From positions 320,001-384,000 of the forward strand of contig CAUEEP010000754.1 in NCBI GenBank assembly GCA_958450365.1: DNA of 64,000 nucleotides, in the 5' to 3' direction. This document shows positions 20,601 through 32,900 of this stretch, piece by piece (the first letter of the stretch is position 1; each line of letters begins with the position of its first letter). Under the pieces are notes generated by a model. It was not told the origin of the DNA. It did no database searches and saw only the letters and a list, made by a program, of their open reading frames with translations. Origin of the DNA: Mesorhabditis belari (taxonomy: Eukaryota; Nematoda; Chromadorea; Rhabditida; Rhabditidae). Made by a program: the position numbers and the translations under genes.

Positions 20601-21180
20601 ACCGTACCCCCCCCCCTCCCCTCCTTTTCCGCCATTTCATTTGTGAAAATTCGTAAATTTGGCATTTCTTGAAAATCAGTTTTTGAATCGTTCTGAAAAT
20701 TTGGATATAAGCTTGATTTTTGATTCTCTACAACTTTTCCATTCACACCAAAATGGGTTTCTTTTGAAGAAAGTGCTCAAAAAGGGAAATATGACAAAAG
20801 CCCACAGTTTTCAATTCACCAATCCAATAGGAGGCCATAAAAAGGATAAATTCAAAGAAAAGAGTTTTAAATTGAACTCAGTGCACTAGGAAGACTTTTT
20901 TTAAACGTTTAAATCCTTTCAAAAAAAAAGAAAACCAAAAAAAGAGAACACCGAAAAATGAAATAGAGAAATATTTATCAAGAATCTCGATCGCCAGCCA
21001 ACAAAAATCCAATTTGTTGTCTAAAAAGGACTTTCACTAGCCTTTTCGAATTGAAAAACCTTTTCTTTTACTTTTCTTTACTTTTTTTAAGAGATCAGCT
21101 GAAAAAAAAGAAGGTGAAATCGAGCGAAAAAAGAGAAAAATTGGGGATTGGATGATTGAAAAAGGAAAAGTGATGAATAT

Positions 21181-21430
21181 TTTGAAAGTGAACGCTATTC
21201 TAGCTCATTGAGAGCTAGAATAGCTTCTGCTTTGACTCTTGGACAAGAAAATCAGCTCTACCAATCGATTCACCGACCTCGAAAACCCTAGGATATAAAT
21301 TTAAGCTGAAGTGATGAATATTTTGAAAGTGAATGCTATTCTAGCTCATTGAGAGCTTCTGCTTTGACTCTCGGACAAGAAAATCAGCTCTACCAATCGA
21401 TTCACCGACCTCGAAAACCCTAGGATATAA
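21181..21430. repeat. Tandem duplication of about 130 bp containing the SINE-like core
   Basis: GATGAATATTTTGAAAGTGA to CCCTAGGATATAAATTTAAG occurs twice in direct order (21175 and 21310), so the 5' part of SINE-like copy 3 is doubled. Confidence 0.9.
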
Positions 21431-21705
21431 ATTTAAGCTGAATATCTTCTTTTTAAGTGACCTCCAAAGCAAGAGAGAAATCCGATCAGATGTTCTTTGT
21501 GCGCGTCCACAATCGCTCGCTTTCTGGCACATGCTGCCAATACATCTAGAGGATCTCCTTCCGTTTCGGAGACGCTTTGGAGATCCTTTGGGCTCATTTT
21601 TAGCGTTATTAACGACTGGCGACGTGGTTCATTGCCAAAGCTCCCGCCTACAGGCCCGAACCCGCCGACTAGGGGCCCTGGTTCGATCCCGCTGCCAAGG
21701 GATTG
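21250..21705 (+). repeat. Composite SINE-like element, copy 3
   Basis: ATTCACCGACCTCGAAAACC, CTCCAAAGCAAGAGAGAAAT, CACAATCGCTCGCTTTCTGG and CATTGCCAAAGCTCCCGCC follow in the same order as copies 1, 2 and 4, ending with a B-box-like CCTGGTTCGATCCC. The tRNA-like part is imperfect. Confidence 0.6.
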
Positions 21706-21819
21706 CTCTTCTCTTTTGATCTGGCAGATTTACGGGCTCCCAATCGGTAATAGGTTAAAGAATCGATCGAAAAATCACTAATTTCATTTGTATTTTGATT
21801 TCATTTGTAATAGGATTTG

Positions 21820-22055
21820 TAGAAGGATGAGAAATTACTGTAGAAGGCTAGAGGATTACTGTAGAAGCTCTGGGGATTACTATACAGGCTTAAGGATTAC
21901 TCTAGAAGTCTAGGGATTACTGTGGAAGCCTTAGGATTACTTTAGAAGCCTGGGGAATGACTGGAGAAGTCTAGGGATTACTGGAGAAGTCCAGGGGCTT
22001 ACTGTAAAAGCCTTGGAATTACGGTAGACGTCTAGGGATCACTGTAGAAATACTG
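21820..22055. repeat. Degenerate minisatellite, about 22-24-bp GGATTACTGTAGAAGCCTAG units
   Basis: About ten diverged copies of GGATTACTGTAGAAG. Confidence 0.8.
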
Positions 22056-22059
22056 TAGT

Positions 22060-22500
22060 TTATTTATTACCAAAATAATGAAAGATTGATGATAAACCAG
22101 AGAATAAACCAAATTCGATAAAAATCTTCGCTAAAAATTCCCTAGAATTGCCAAGATCGTTTCTTTTTTCGAAAAAAGGAACCCAAGCCGTTCGCGAAAA
22201 AGCAAACACAGCCAACCACTTGACCAAAAAAGCAATTTGCTCAAGGAAAGAATTGAAAAAGGTCGAAAAAATGAAATGAATTACATAAAATTAAGCTAAA
22301 ACAGTTGAGTTTTCAAAGAATTTTTTGAAAATTTTTTTGTTTTTTCCATATTTTAACGATTAGACAAAGTTTTCGAGAGTTCAATTAGGATTATCTCGAT
22401 ATCTCGACCTTTTTATCCATCGATTTCCGCGGCATCACCACAAAAAGCCGAAGCTTTTTGGTTCTCTTTTTGGCTTGGCGTTCTCGGATCCATTCATCAA
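22060..22500. other. No gene seen
   Basis: AT-rich sequence with Phe/Lys-rich ORF fragments only. Confidence 0.35.
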
Positions 22501-22654
22501 AACCGACATCAATCCCCTCAGCTCAAGTGGCGCTCCATCAAATCATCAAGTTCCAGCAAGTCATCAAGCCATCAAGCTTCATCAAGCTCCATCAAGTCGT
22601 CAAGCTCCATCAGGTCATCAAGCTCCATCAAGTCTCCATCAAGTCCAAACCATT

Positions 22655-23290
22655 CCAAGCCACATTTAAACATTGAACAAGCTTTGTAGTGCTTCCAGAA
22701 ACAAAACAATCCATTTAAAGCTGATTAAGCTTTTTTTTCGTCTTTGATTAGACGCAAAACCTTCCCAAATAATCAAAGAACAATCAGTTTTTGAAAAAAG
22801 CCTTTGAAAGCCTTTGAAAGCCTTTGAACAATATCTTTAAGTATTTCCTTGTTATTTAATCATTGAATCTTTCTAGCAAAGCAATTTTCTAGCAAAGCAA
22901 CAAACGATTTGATCTTTCATCTCAATTTCTTAACAATCATGATCCTTTCCATCAAAACAAACAGTTTTTTCCATCCAAGTGATCAGCATAATTGTTATTG
23001 ACATAATGATCGGTTGTTGAACGGTTGTTGAACTTCTTTCAATCCAACTTCTTTGAATCTAACTGCATTGATACATTTGCTTGAAGATCGAGATCTACAG
23101 GCTTAAGAGATCTACAGGCTTAGGAGATCTACAGGCTTAGAAGATCTACAGGCTTAGGACTGCTTGAAGATCGAGATCTTGAAGCTCTTCAAGATCTTCA
23201 AGCTCTTCAAGATCTTCAAGCTCTTCAAGCTCTTCAAGCTCTTCAAGATCTTCAAGCTCTTCAAGCTCTTCAAGCTCTTCAAGATCTTCA
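22655..23290. repeat. Left arm of a long inverted duplication (partner 40968-41695)
   Basis: From CCATTCCAAGCCACATTTAA through GTCTTTGATTAGACGCAAAA, TGATCAGCATAATTGTTATT and the GATCTACAGGCTTAG array, the sequence reappears as the reverse complement at 41695-40968 with few differences. Confidence 0.9.
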
Positions 23291-23532
23291 AGCTCCATCA
23301 AGTCTTCAAGCTCCATCAAGTCATCAAGCTCCATCAAGTCATCAAGCTCCATCAAGTCATCAAGCTCCATCAAGTCTTCAAGCTCCATCAAGTCATCAAG
23401 CTCCATCAAGTCATCAAGCTCCATCAAGTCTTCAAGCTCCATCAAGTCATCAAGCTCCATCAAGTCATCAAGCTCCATCAAGCTCCATCAAGTCATCAAG
23501 CTCCATCAAGTCATCAAGCTCCATCAAGTCTC
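23085..23532. repeat. Three adjoining arrays: GATCTACAGGCTTAG, AAGCTCTTC (9 bp), AAGCTCCATCAAGTCATC (18 bp)
   Basis: The 18-bp array (23286-23530) matches a smaller array at 22545-22640. The 9-bp one is shared with 40985-41150 in inverted orientation. Coil-like ORFs here are translations of repeats. Confidence 0.9.
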
Positions 23533-23549
23533 TTGCGTTTCCCGTGAAT

Positions 23550-24400
23550 CTTCTCGAGCTCGTTGACGTCTGCTCGAGGACAGAATCCATCCATCTGTCA
23601 ACAGAATCCACCAGAGAGCTTTATTACATTGCGAAGCGAAAAGAAAAGCGAAAAGAGAAGCGAAAAGAAAAGCGAAAAGAATGGACTTCTAATGGACTAA
23701 TTCCTTAAATTAATCTTCTTTAAAGTAAAGTAAATATTAAATAATAAAGTAAATAATTTAAATAATCTAAAATAACGAAATCTCATTCGTATTCAAATCT
23801 CTCAAAACTTTAGTGAAAACTTTTTGAAATTCGATCCGTCAGTGTTCTCTTTTCTCTTCACTCAATGAATTTTCACAAATATTTTCGAAAAACGTGTAGA
23901 AATTGTAGAAATTGTTGGGATTTTCAAGTATTAGAAACGAAAAATCAACGAGTTTATCAACTAGAGTCGATTGAGAGTCGATTGAGAGTCGATCGCTGAC
24001 TCTTTGCCTGGATTTCAATGTTTTTTTTTGGAAGAATCTCTAGAGCTTCATCCAGAATCGATCAATTTACAATAAAAGAAGAAAATTTAACAAAATCTTC
24101 TGCCTACATCATGAAACAATGAAAATTTAGACGACGGAGGTCAATTTTCATTGTAGCCATCATTTAGCCTGATGATTTTTTCTTACTTTTCTTTTTTTGG
24201 TATAAATTGACCGCTTCTCGACCAAGCTCTAACGATTCTCTTCAAAACACCCAAATCTTGGCTATGGCCCTGACTGTACTCATTATAGTTGATACTTAGC
24301 CACTGAATAAGGTTACTGTAGTCGGGCTTGCTTAGTCAGGCTTGGCAAGACAAGGCAAAGTCAGAGTCAGTTAGGTCTTGCTCTCGCCTGGACTAGTTTG
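23550..24400. other. No gene seen
   Basis: AT-rich; a small AAAGCGAAAAGA array at 23635-23680. Confidence 0.35.
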
Positions 24401-24404
24401 ATTT

Positions 24405-24622
24405 GCCTGACCTGGACCTGGACCTTGACCTGGTCTTGGACCTTGACCTGGGCCTGGACCTCGGCCTTAACCTGGACCTGGGCCTTGACCTTGACCTGGA
24501 CCTTGACCTGGTCTTGGACCTTGACCTGGACCTAGACCTGAACCTGGGCCTTGACCTGGACCTGCGCCTTGACCTTGACCTGGATCTGGACCTTGACCTG
24601 GTCTTGGACCTTGACTGGACCT
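24405..24622. repeat. 12-bp minisatellite GACCTGGACCTT
   Basis: About 18 copies; open in frames on both strands (Leu-Asp and Arg-Ser repeats), not a gene. Confidence 0.9.
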
Positions 24623-24727
24623 GGATGATATGGCTTCTGGTCAAGCCTGGCTTGGACAGCAAACTTGGGCCAAGTTTGGCTTGAAGATGAATCGATGAAA
24701 GCAATTGGTTTAGTGCTGTTTATAGGC

Positions 24728-24895
24728 CAGATAAAGCCAGGTCAGAAGCCAGGCTAGAAGCTAGAAGAAGCCAGGTCAGAAGCCAGGTCAAAGCCAGGTC
24801 AGAAGTCAGGCAAGAAGAAGCCAGGCCAGAAGCTAGGTCAGAAGCTAGGTCAGAAGCTAGGTCAGAAGCTAGGTCAGAAGCCAGGTCCTGCTCTG
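24728..24895. repeat. 12-bp minisatellite AAGCCAGGTCAG
   Basis: About 13 copies with AAGCTAGGTCAG variants. Confidence 0.9.
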
Positions 24896-25139
24896 GCTTG
24901 GCCTAGTTTAATAGAACGTGGTTGATATGGCTTCTGCTCAAGCCTGGCTTACATACCAATTATAACATGGCCTAGATTAAAACTTTATAGCAAAGCTTTA
25001 AAGATCGAACTTGTTCAAGTCTCTAAAACATTCCCGAATACGGTACATTTATCGCTAACTATTTCTGATAATTTTATGTAAATTCAAAGATAAACGAGAC
25101 TATTATAGTCATTCTATAGCCCTAAATCTCGTCTTGAAA

Positions 25140-25340
25140 AGTTAGAGAATGTAGAATTAGAAGGCTTAGAGAGTTTAGAATTAGAAGACTTAGAGAACTT
25201 AGGATTAGAAGACTTAAAGAACTTAGAATTAGAAGACTTAGAGAATTTAGAATTAGAAGACTTAGAGAACGTAGAATTAGAAAACTTAGAGAACTTAGGA
25301 TTAGAAGACTTAGTGAACGTAGAACTAGAAGACTAACTTT
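25140..25340. repeat. 21-bp minisatellite TTAGAAGACTTAGAGAACTTA
   Basis: About nine variable copies. Confidence 0.85.
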
Positions 25341-25419
25341 TTCGCTACAAAGTTAGAGAACTTCAAACTTCCAGAAAAATAAACAATAAAAGTCCTTAAA
25401 AACGAGTTAACACTAAAAA

Positions 25420-25695
25420 TAATCGTCATTTGTACAATCGGATCGTTGTCGTGATCATCATTTGTACAATCGGATTGTCATTTGTACAATCGGATCATCA
25501 TTTGTACAACCGGATCGTCATTTGTACAATCGGATCGTCGTCGTGATCATCATTTGTACAATCGATCGTTGTCGTGATCGTCATTTGTACAATCGGATCG
25601 TCGTCGTGATCATCATTTGTACAATCAGATCGTTGTCGTGATCGTCATTTGTACAATCGGATCGTCATTTGCACATTTGTACAATCGGATTGTCG
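25420..25695. repeat. Minisatellite CATTTGTACAATCGGATCGT
   Basis: About 12 copies of a 20-bp core with optional CGTCGTGATCAT inserts. Confidence 0.9.
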
Positions 25696-26214
25696 TGAGT
25701 GTGTTAAAACAAGTGCTAAAACAACTCTATCTCCAAAAATACTCATTTTCAAACAACTATAACTCTTTCTTCATTCAGCCATCTATTTTTAGTAACCACA
25801 AGGTTCGATTTTTCTTCAAAATTGTTTTATGAGTGCATGTCTGTACAAGATCTTTCGATTTTTGTTTGCTTTCACTTCTTTCCACTTCGCACATTTCGGC
25901 ACGATCAAACAACTGACTTTTTCTGTCTTTTCTCACTTTTCTCTGTCTTTTCTCACTTTTTGAGTCAAATCAAGTGGAACACTTGGAAAGAGTTAAAGTT
26001 GGAAAGGAAAACTTGGAAAAACCTCATCTTTGAACCACTAAGCAATACCTCTAAACCTTCTGACCTGGAATTTACATAAAATTATCAGAAACAGTTAGCG
26101 ATAAAAGTGCCGTCAAAGAGTTAAACTTGGAAAGAAAAACTTGACCAGAAACCAGAAAAGAAAAACTGGAAAAACCTCATCTTTGAACCTCTAAGCAATA
26201 CCTTTAAAGTGTGC

Positions 26215-26560
26215 TTTGTGCTTAAAACCTACCCTTTCTAGTGCAATGATTTCACATAAAAGGGAATGCGCTAGAAAAGTGAGCTAGAAAAGTGCGCTAG
26301 AAAAGTGAGCTAGAAAAGTGCGCTGGAAAAGTGAGCTAGAAAAGTGCGCTAGAAAAGTGAGCTAGAAAGAGTGCGCTAGAAAGAGTGAGCTAGAAAGAGT
26401 GCGCTAGAAAGAGTGCGCTAGAAAAGTGCGCTAGAAAGACCTTTAAAGTGTGCTTTATGCTTAAAACCTACCCTTTCTAGTGCACTGATTTCACATAAAG
26501 GGGAATTAAGTGCGCTAGAAAGAGTGCGTAACTATTCAGCACAAAGAATAGAGACAAGAA
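26215..26560. repeat. 13-bp GTGCGCTAGAAAA array within a dispersed palindromic element
   Basis: GTGAGCTAGAAAA and GTGCGCTAGAAAA alternate, flanked by two copies of CTTTCTAGTGCA...GATTTCACATAAA. The same CTAGAAAGG / TTTGTGCT words occur near 36110-36215 and 61240-61340. Confidence 0.8.
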
Positions 26561-27099
26561 ACGGGATACGGTCATCTGTAAACGCACCGAATCTAGCACA
26601 TAAAAGCTTGAGTCTGCTAGAAAGGTCTGCTTGAGTCTGCCAGAAAGGATATGTTTCTAAGCACAAAGTAATCAAAAATCATGGGAAAACCCGAGATTTT
26701 CTCTATTTTTACAAATCTAGATAAAAAGTTCATGTTTGTAAAAGTTCTTGTTCTTGTTCTTGCAGACTGAGAGCTCTCAAGTGTTCATAGACATTCAGGA
26801 CAACACAGTTCACACCTCACTCAAAAAGCCTGCATCTTTTTCTGGAGGAAAACTTTGATGTTCTTGGGTCACACTCATCTTTGCTTCACCTTTAGAGAGC
26901 TATGGAATAGAGCTTTAAAAATCTGAACAGCAAGGGATCAACCTACCGATGTACTGTAACCAGATTAGTAGCCTCTACAGACCTGGGGTACTGTAGACTC
27001 GTTTGCTGTAGAGTCAGTGTACTGTAGCATCGGTTTACTGTGGCCCAGGTGCACTGTGACCCTGGCCGCGCATCGAGTACAAATGTTTTGCTAAACATC

Positions 27100-29165
27100 A
27101 AAAATCTAAAGCCTCGGAATTCTAGTGTGAAATCCAGATCAAAGAAAAAACGCGATTAAAATAAAATTAAGAGCTGTGTATGTCTAAAAAGTGTGGCGGT
27201 AAGGTATAAGGCAAAACGAGTACAAATGTTTTGCTGAAAAACAAAAATCTGAATCCTAAAACTTCTAGCGTGACATCCAGATCAAAGAAAAAACGCAATT
27301 AAAATAAAATTGCTCTTGTCAATTTTTCGGAATCATCGCAAACTCCCGGCGACCACGATTAGGCAAAAAGATTTTTAGGGAAAAGAAAAATCTAAAGCCT
27401 AAGAATTCTAGTGTGACATCCAGACTAAAGAAAAAACGCAAATTTAGATTAAATCGCTCTTATCAATTTTTCGGAATCATCTCGAGCTCTTGGCAGTCCA
27501 TCATCGAGTACAGTTTTTTAATGAAAATCAAAAATCTGAATCCTTAAAATTCTAGCGTGACATCCAGATCAAAGAAAAAAAGCAATTAGAATAAAATGGC
27601 TCTTATCAATTTTTCGGAATCATCGCAAACTCCCGGCGACCACGATTAGGCAAAAAGATTTTAGGGAAAAGAAAAAATCTAAAGTCTAAGAATTCTAGTG
27701 TGACATCCAGATCAAAGAAAAAACACAATTAAAAGAAAAATGCTCTTGTCAATTTTTCGGAATCATCGCAAACTCCCGGTGATCATGATTAGGCAAAAAG
27801 ATTCTAGGGAAAATCAAAAATCTGAATCCTACAAATTCTAGCGTGACATCCAGATCAAAGAAAAACGCAATTAGAATAAAATAGCTTTTGCCAATTTTTC
27901 GGAATCATCTCGGCAGTCCATCATCGAGTACAGTTTTTTGATGAAAATCAAAAATCTGAATCCTTAAAATTCTAGCGTGACATCCAGATTAAAGAAAAAA
28001 CGCAAATTTAGATTAAATCGCTCTTATCAATTTTTCGGAATCATCTCGAGCTCTTGGCAGTCCATCATCGAGTACAGTTTTTTAATGAAAATCAAAAATC
28101 TGAATCCTTAAAATTCTAGCGTGACATCCAGATCAAAGAAAAAAAGCAATTAGAATAAAATGGCTCTTATCAATTTTTCGGAATCATCGCAAACTCCCGG
28201 CGACCACGATTAGGCAAAAAGATTTTAGGGAAAAGGAAAAATCTAAAGTCTAAGAATTCTAGTGTAACATCCAGATCAAAGAAAAAACACAATTAAAAGA
28301 AAAAATGCTCTTGCAATTTTTCGGAATCATCGCAAACTCCCGGTGATGCACGATTTGGCAAAAAGATTCTAAGGAAAAACAAAAATCTGAATCCACAAAT
28401 TCTAGCGTGACTTCCAGATCAAAGAAAAAACGCAATTAGAATAAAATAGCTTTTGCCAATTTTTCGGAATCATCGCGAACTCTCGGCAGTCCATCATCAA
28501 GTACAGTTTTTTGATGAAAATCAAAAATCTGAATCCTTAAAATTCTAGCGTGACATCCAGATTAAAGAAAAAACGCAAATTTAGATTAAATCGCTCTTAT
28601 CAATTTTTCGGAATCATCTCGAGCTCTTGGCAGTCCATCATCGAGTACAGTTTTTTAATGAAAATCAAAAATCTGAATCCTTAAAATTCTAGCGTGACAT
28701 CCAGATCAAAGAAAAAAAGCAATTAGAATAAAATGGCTCTTATCAATTTTTCGGAATCATCGCAAACTCCCGGCGACCACGATTAGGCAAAAAGATTTTA
28801 GGGAAAAGAAAAAATCTAAAGTCTAAGAATTCTAGTGTAACATCCAGATCAAAGAAAAAACACAATTAAAAGAAAAATGCTCTTGTCAATTTTTCGGAAT
28901 CATCGCAAACTCCCGGTGATCACGATTAGGCAAAAAGATTCTAGGGAAAATCAAAAATCTGAATCCTACAAATTCTAGCGTGACTTCCAGATCAAAGAAA
29001 AAACGCAATTAGAATAAAATAGCTTTTGCCAATTTTTCGGAATCATCGCGAACTCTCGGCAGTCCATCATCAAGTACAGTTTTTTGATGAAAATCAAAAA
29101 TCTGAATCCTTAAAATTCTAGCGTGACATCCAGATCAAAGAAAAAACGCAATTAGAATAAAATCC
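27100..29165. repeat. Satellite of about 142-bp units with a 569-bp higher-order repeat
   Basis: About 14-15 units, each carrying GACATCCAGATCAAAGAAAA and CAATTTTTCGGAATCATC. GAGCTCTTGGCAGTCCATCA at 27486, 28051 and 28622 marks a four-unit higher-order repeat of about 566-571 bp present three times. The array is bracketed by related single-copy flanks (CACTCATCTTTGCTTCACCT at about 26865 and CACATCCATCTTTGCTTCAC at 29192). Confidence 0.9.
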
Positions 29166-29279
29166 TATCAATTCTCTTGGATGTTCTAGGGTCACATCCA
29201 TCTTTGCTTCACCTTTAGAAAGCTATGGAATAGATCTTTGAATATTAAAACAGGAAGGGATGGGCTGGGCGTACTGTAG

Positions 29280-29690
29280 TCAGGCTTAGGGTAAGGGTAA
29301 ACTCCTGTAGCCAGGAATGTACTGTAACCGCATACTGTAACCGTATACTGTAACGGTTTACTGTAATCGTTTACTCTAACTTTGCTCCCCTTTCATTATA
29401 CTGTAGCTCAAGTGTACTGATGTACAGTAAACCCAGGTTACTGTAGGCTCTGTAGGATATACTGTAAAGGCAGTCTACTGTAGCCTTACCAGCCAGTGTA
29501 GCTCCAGCCGGCATACCGTAGCCTGGTGGACTGTAGTTCGGGATACTGTAACCCGGTATACTGTAGCCCGGCTTGCTATAGCCAATTCTGCCGGTTTACT
29601 GTTGATCTGTAGTCTGGATTGCTATACCCAGTTGTGCTTATTGTAGGCTTACTGTAGGTTGACTGTAGATCTGGGGTACTGTAGACGATT
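29280..29690. repeat. Degenerate TACTGTAG/CCGTATACTGTAACC region
   Basis: Many TACTGTA words at irregular spacing, including short GTATACTGTAACC tandems. Confidence 0.75.
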
Positions 29691-29874
29691 AAAATTCGAC
29701 GAAAATCCCTTTAATATGAAAGATTTATGTACAAAGAGACAAATAAAAAACAAAATAGTGATAAAAGGCGAGAAAGTGATCGAAAAATTGAAGAGTTTTT
29801 GAAAAAAACTTAAAACAGGACACGTAATTGTTGAATAAAAGTACCTCAATTAGCCATCAATTAGCTGAATATCA

Positions 29875-29880
29875 TTTATT
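29875..29880 (-). promoter_or_regulatory. Polyadenylation signal AATAAA for the thymidine kinase gene
   Basis: AATAAA on the minus strand 49 nt downstream of the stop codon. Confidence 0.5.
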
Positions 29881-29928
29881 TTTGAAAAATTGTAGTTTTC
29901 ATTAAGTAGAGGAAGAAATAAGTCAATT

Positions 29929-32900
29929 TTATCCGTTGCACGAGCGTCGAGCTTGGCTTTTGATCGTCTGATCTTGGCACTGAAAGAAGGAGAGTTTAAA
30001 AAGACAGAAAATCGATCGTAACCCTACCGTACTCTTGAGAAAAGCTACCGTAATCCGAGCTATCGTAATCCCAGAGATAGAAAAGTTACCGTAATCCGAG
30101 CTACCGTAACTCTAGAGATAGAAAAGCTACCGTAATCCCAGCTATCGTAATCCTAGAGATAGAAAGGCTACCGTAATTCCAGCTACCGTAATCCTAGCCA
30201 TCGTAATTCCAGCTACCGTAATTCCAGAGGTAGAGAGGCTACCGTAATCCCAGAGGTAGAGAGGCTACCGTAATCCCAGAGGTAGAGAAGCTACCGTAAT
30301 TCCAGCTACCGTAATCCCAGAGGTAGAGAAGCTATTGTAATCCCAGTTATCGTAATCCTAGAGATAGAAAGGCTACCGTAATGCCAGCTATCGTAATCCC
30401 AGAGGTAGAAAAGTTACCGTAATCCCAGCTACCGTAAGCCTAGAGATAGAAAGGCTACTGTAATCCCAGAGGTAGAGAGGCTACCGTAATCCCAGAGGTA
30501 GAGAAGCTACCGTAATCCCAGCCATCGTAATCCCAGAAGTAGAGAGGCTACCGTAATCCCAGAAGTAGAGAAGCTACCGTAATCCCAGCTATCGTAACCC
30601 TAGAGATAGAAAAGCTACCGTAAACCCAGTTGCCATAATTCTAGACTTGTTTCGAGAGATATTAAATCTCTTTATGTCAATCGTTACGAATCACGATTGG
30701 TTTTCCTAAGCCAAACTCATCAATTGGCTTCAAACACTCGGATTACGGTAAATTTTGGGTAAATTCTTTTAGAATAAGCAATAAATCTATGCTAATTAGC
30801 AATTAGCAATTGACTAAGCAACTAACTTTTGCAATTGATGAGGCGTAGTAACACGTTCGACAAAGCGCTTGATAGAGATCGGCTCCACCGATCACTTCAA
30901 CCTAAAGTTAGGACTGAATAGGTTTAAGATAGAATTGACTAATCAAAAACAGGATTAAAGCTTAAACTTGAAGCTTAATCTTGTCCTAACTTGTCCCAAT
31001 CAATGCCTAAGCTTTCGAAATCACCTGTTTCTCGTTTGTGTTCCTGAAAGTATAAGCGGCGTCGGTACCACAGTGCATACAAACAGCTGAGAGGCTCTTG
31101 ATATCATTCGCGTATGAGAGAAGCTTTGAAACCTCGGGAAACGGCTGAAACAAGGATTTAAGCTATCAGATTGAAGGATTAAAGCTATTATTAGCTACCT
31201 GAGCTATCAGAGCTAGCAGATTAAACCAAAGAATCAGACTAGCTAGCAGATCAAACTCAAGAGCTCAAATTCAACCAAATCTAGCTCAGAATTAGGCTAA
31301 ATTTAGCCAACTTGGCTGGCCTGGAGCCAGCATCCGCTCAGAAACTAGATTTGACTAGATGCAAGCCAAAGATCAAGTCAAATCCTGGCTTTTCAACAGT
31401 TTAGGATATGATAAGCTAATAGGTTTAGCTGTTCAGACCGGAGTAGGTAGTTGAACCAGGTCCAGTCAGAAAACAGACAATCTGACATGATTTAGCTTGG
31501 TTGGCCTGGTTTAGCTGGAAACTCTGATCTAGTCTGATCTGGTAAGATGTTTTACAGGATTCCAAAGGCTTTCAAAGGCTTCCAAAGGCTTCTAAAGGAG
31601 TCTATAAGATTCTAGAGGCTTCTAAAGGATTCTAAAGGATTCTAAAGGATTCCAAAGGATTCTAAAGGATTCTAAAGGCTTCTAAAGGCTTCTAAAGGCT
31701 TCTAAAGGCTTCTAAAGGCTTCTAAAGGCTTCTAAAGGCTTCTAAAGGCTTCTAAAGGAGTCTATAAGATTCTAGAGGCTTCTAAAGGATTCTAAAGGAT
31801 TCTAAAGGATTCCAAAGGATTCTAAAGGATTCTAAAGGCTTCTAAAGGCTTCTAAAGGCTTCTAAAGGCTTCTAAAGGCTTCTAAAGGAGTCTATAAGAT
31901 TCTAGAGGCTTCTAAAGGATTCTAAAGGATTCTAAAGGATTCCAAAGGATTCTAAAGGATTCTAAAGGTTTCTAAAGGCTTCTGAAGGCTTCCAAAGGAT
32001 TCTAAAGGATTCCAAAGGATTCTAAAGGATTCTAAAGGATTCTAAAGGTTTCTAAAGGCTTCTGAAGGCTTCCAAAGGATTCTAAAGGATTCCAAAGGAT
32101 TCTAAAGGATTCTAAAGGATTCTAAAGGTTTCTAAAGGCTTCTGAAGGCTTCCAAAGGATTCTAAAGGATTCCAAAGGATTCTAAAGGATTCTAAAGGTT
32201 TCTAAAGGCTTCTGAAGGCTTCCAAAGGATTCTAAAGGATTCCAAAGGATTCTAAAGGATTCTAAAGGATTCTAAAGGTTTCTAAAGGCTTCTGAAGGCT
32301 TCCAAAGGATTCTAAAGGATTCCAAAGGATTCCTAAAGGATTCTAAAGGTTTCTAAAGGCTTCTGAAGGCTTCCAAAGGATTCTAAAGGATTCCAAAGGA
32401 TTCTAAAGGATTCTAAAGGATTCTAAAGGTTTCTAAAGGCTTCTGAAGGCTTCCAAAGGATTCTAAAGGATTCCAAAGGATTCTAAAGGATTCTAAAGGT
32501 TTCTAAAGGCTTCTGAAGGCTTCCAAAGGATTCTAAAGGATTCCAAAGGATTCTAAAGGATTCTAAAGGTTTCTAAAGGCTTCTGAAGGCTTCCAAAGGA
32601 TTCTAAAGGATTCCAAAGGATTCTAAAGGATTCTAAAGGATTCTAAAGGTTTCTAAAGGCTTCTGAAGGCTTCCAAAGGATTCTAAAGGATTCCAAAGGA
32701 TTCTAAAGGATTCTAAAGGCTTCTAAAGGATTCTAAAGGTTTCTAAAGGATTCTAAAGGATTCTAAAGGCTTTCAAAGGTTTCCAAAGGTTTCTAAAGGC
32801 TTCCAAAGGCTTCTAAAGGCTTCTAAACTCTTGCTTTCACTCACCCTTCGTCGAAAATCCCCATTCAAAGCGGCAACGATGACGATTTTCCCGTCAGCTG

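Larger units (their letters stand above)
18922..20827 (-). mobile_element. Degenerate mariner-type transposon with TA target-site duplication
   Basis: Left end TTGGGTTGGTGAATTGAAAA at 18922 and inverted right end (complement TTGGATTGGTGAATTGAAAA) at 20827 are both flanked by TA. A third copy of the terminus, also TA-preceded, lies at 19750-19776, so the locus is nested or rearranged. The inner 20160-20790 part carries two inverted arms of about 150 bp (GAGCACTTTCTTCAAAAGAA ... ). Transposase remnants are at 18987-19430. Confidence 0.75.
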
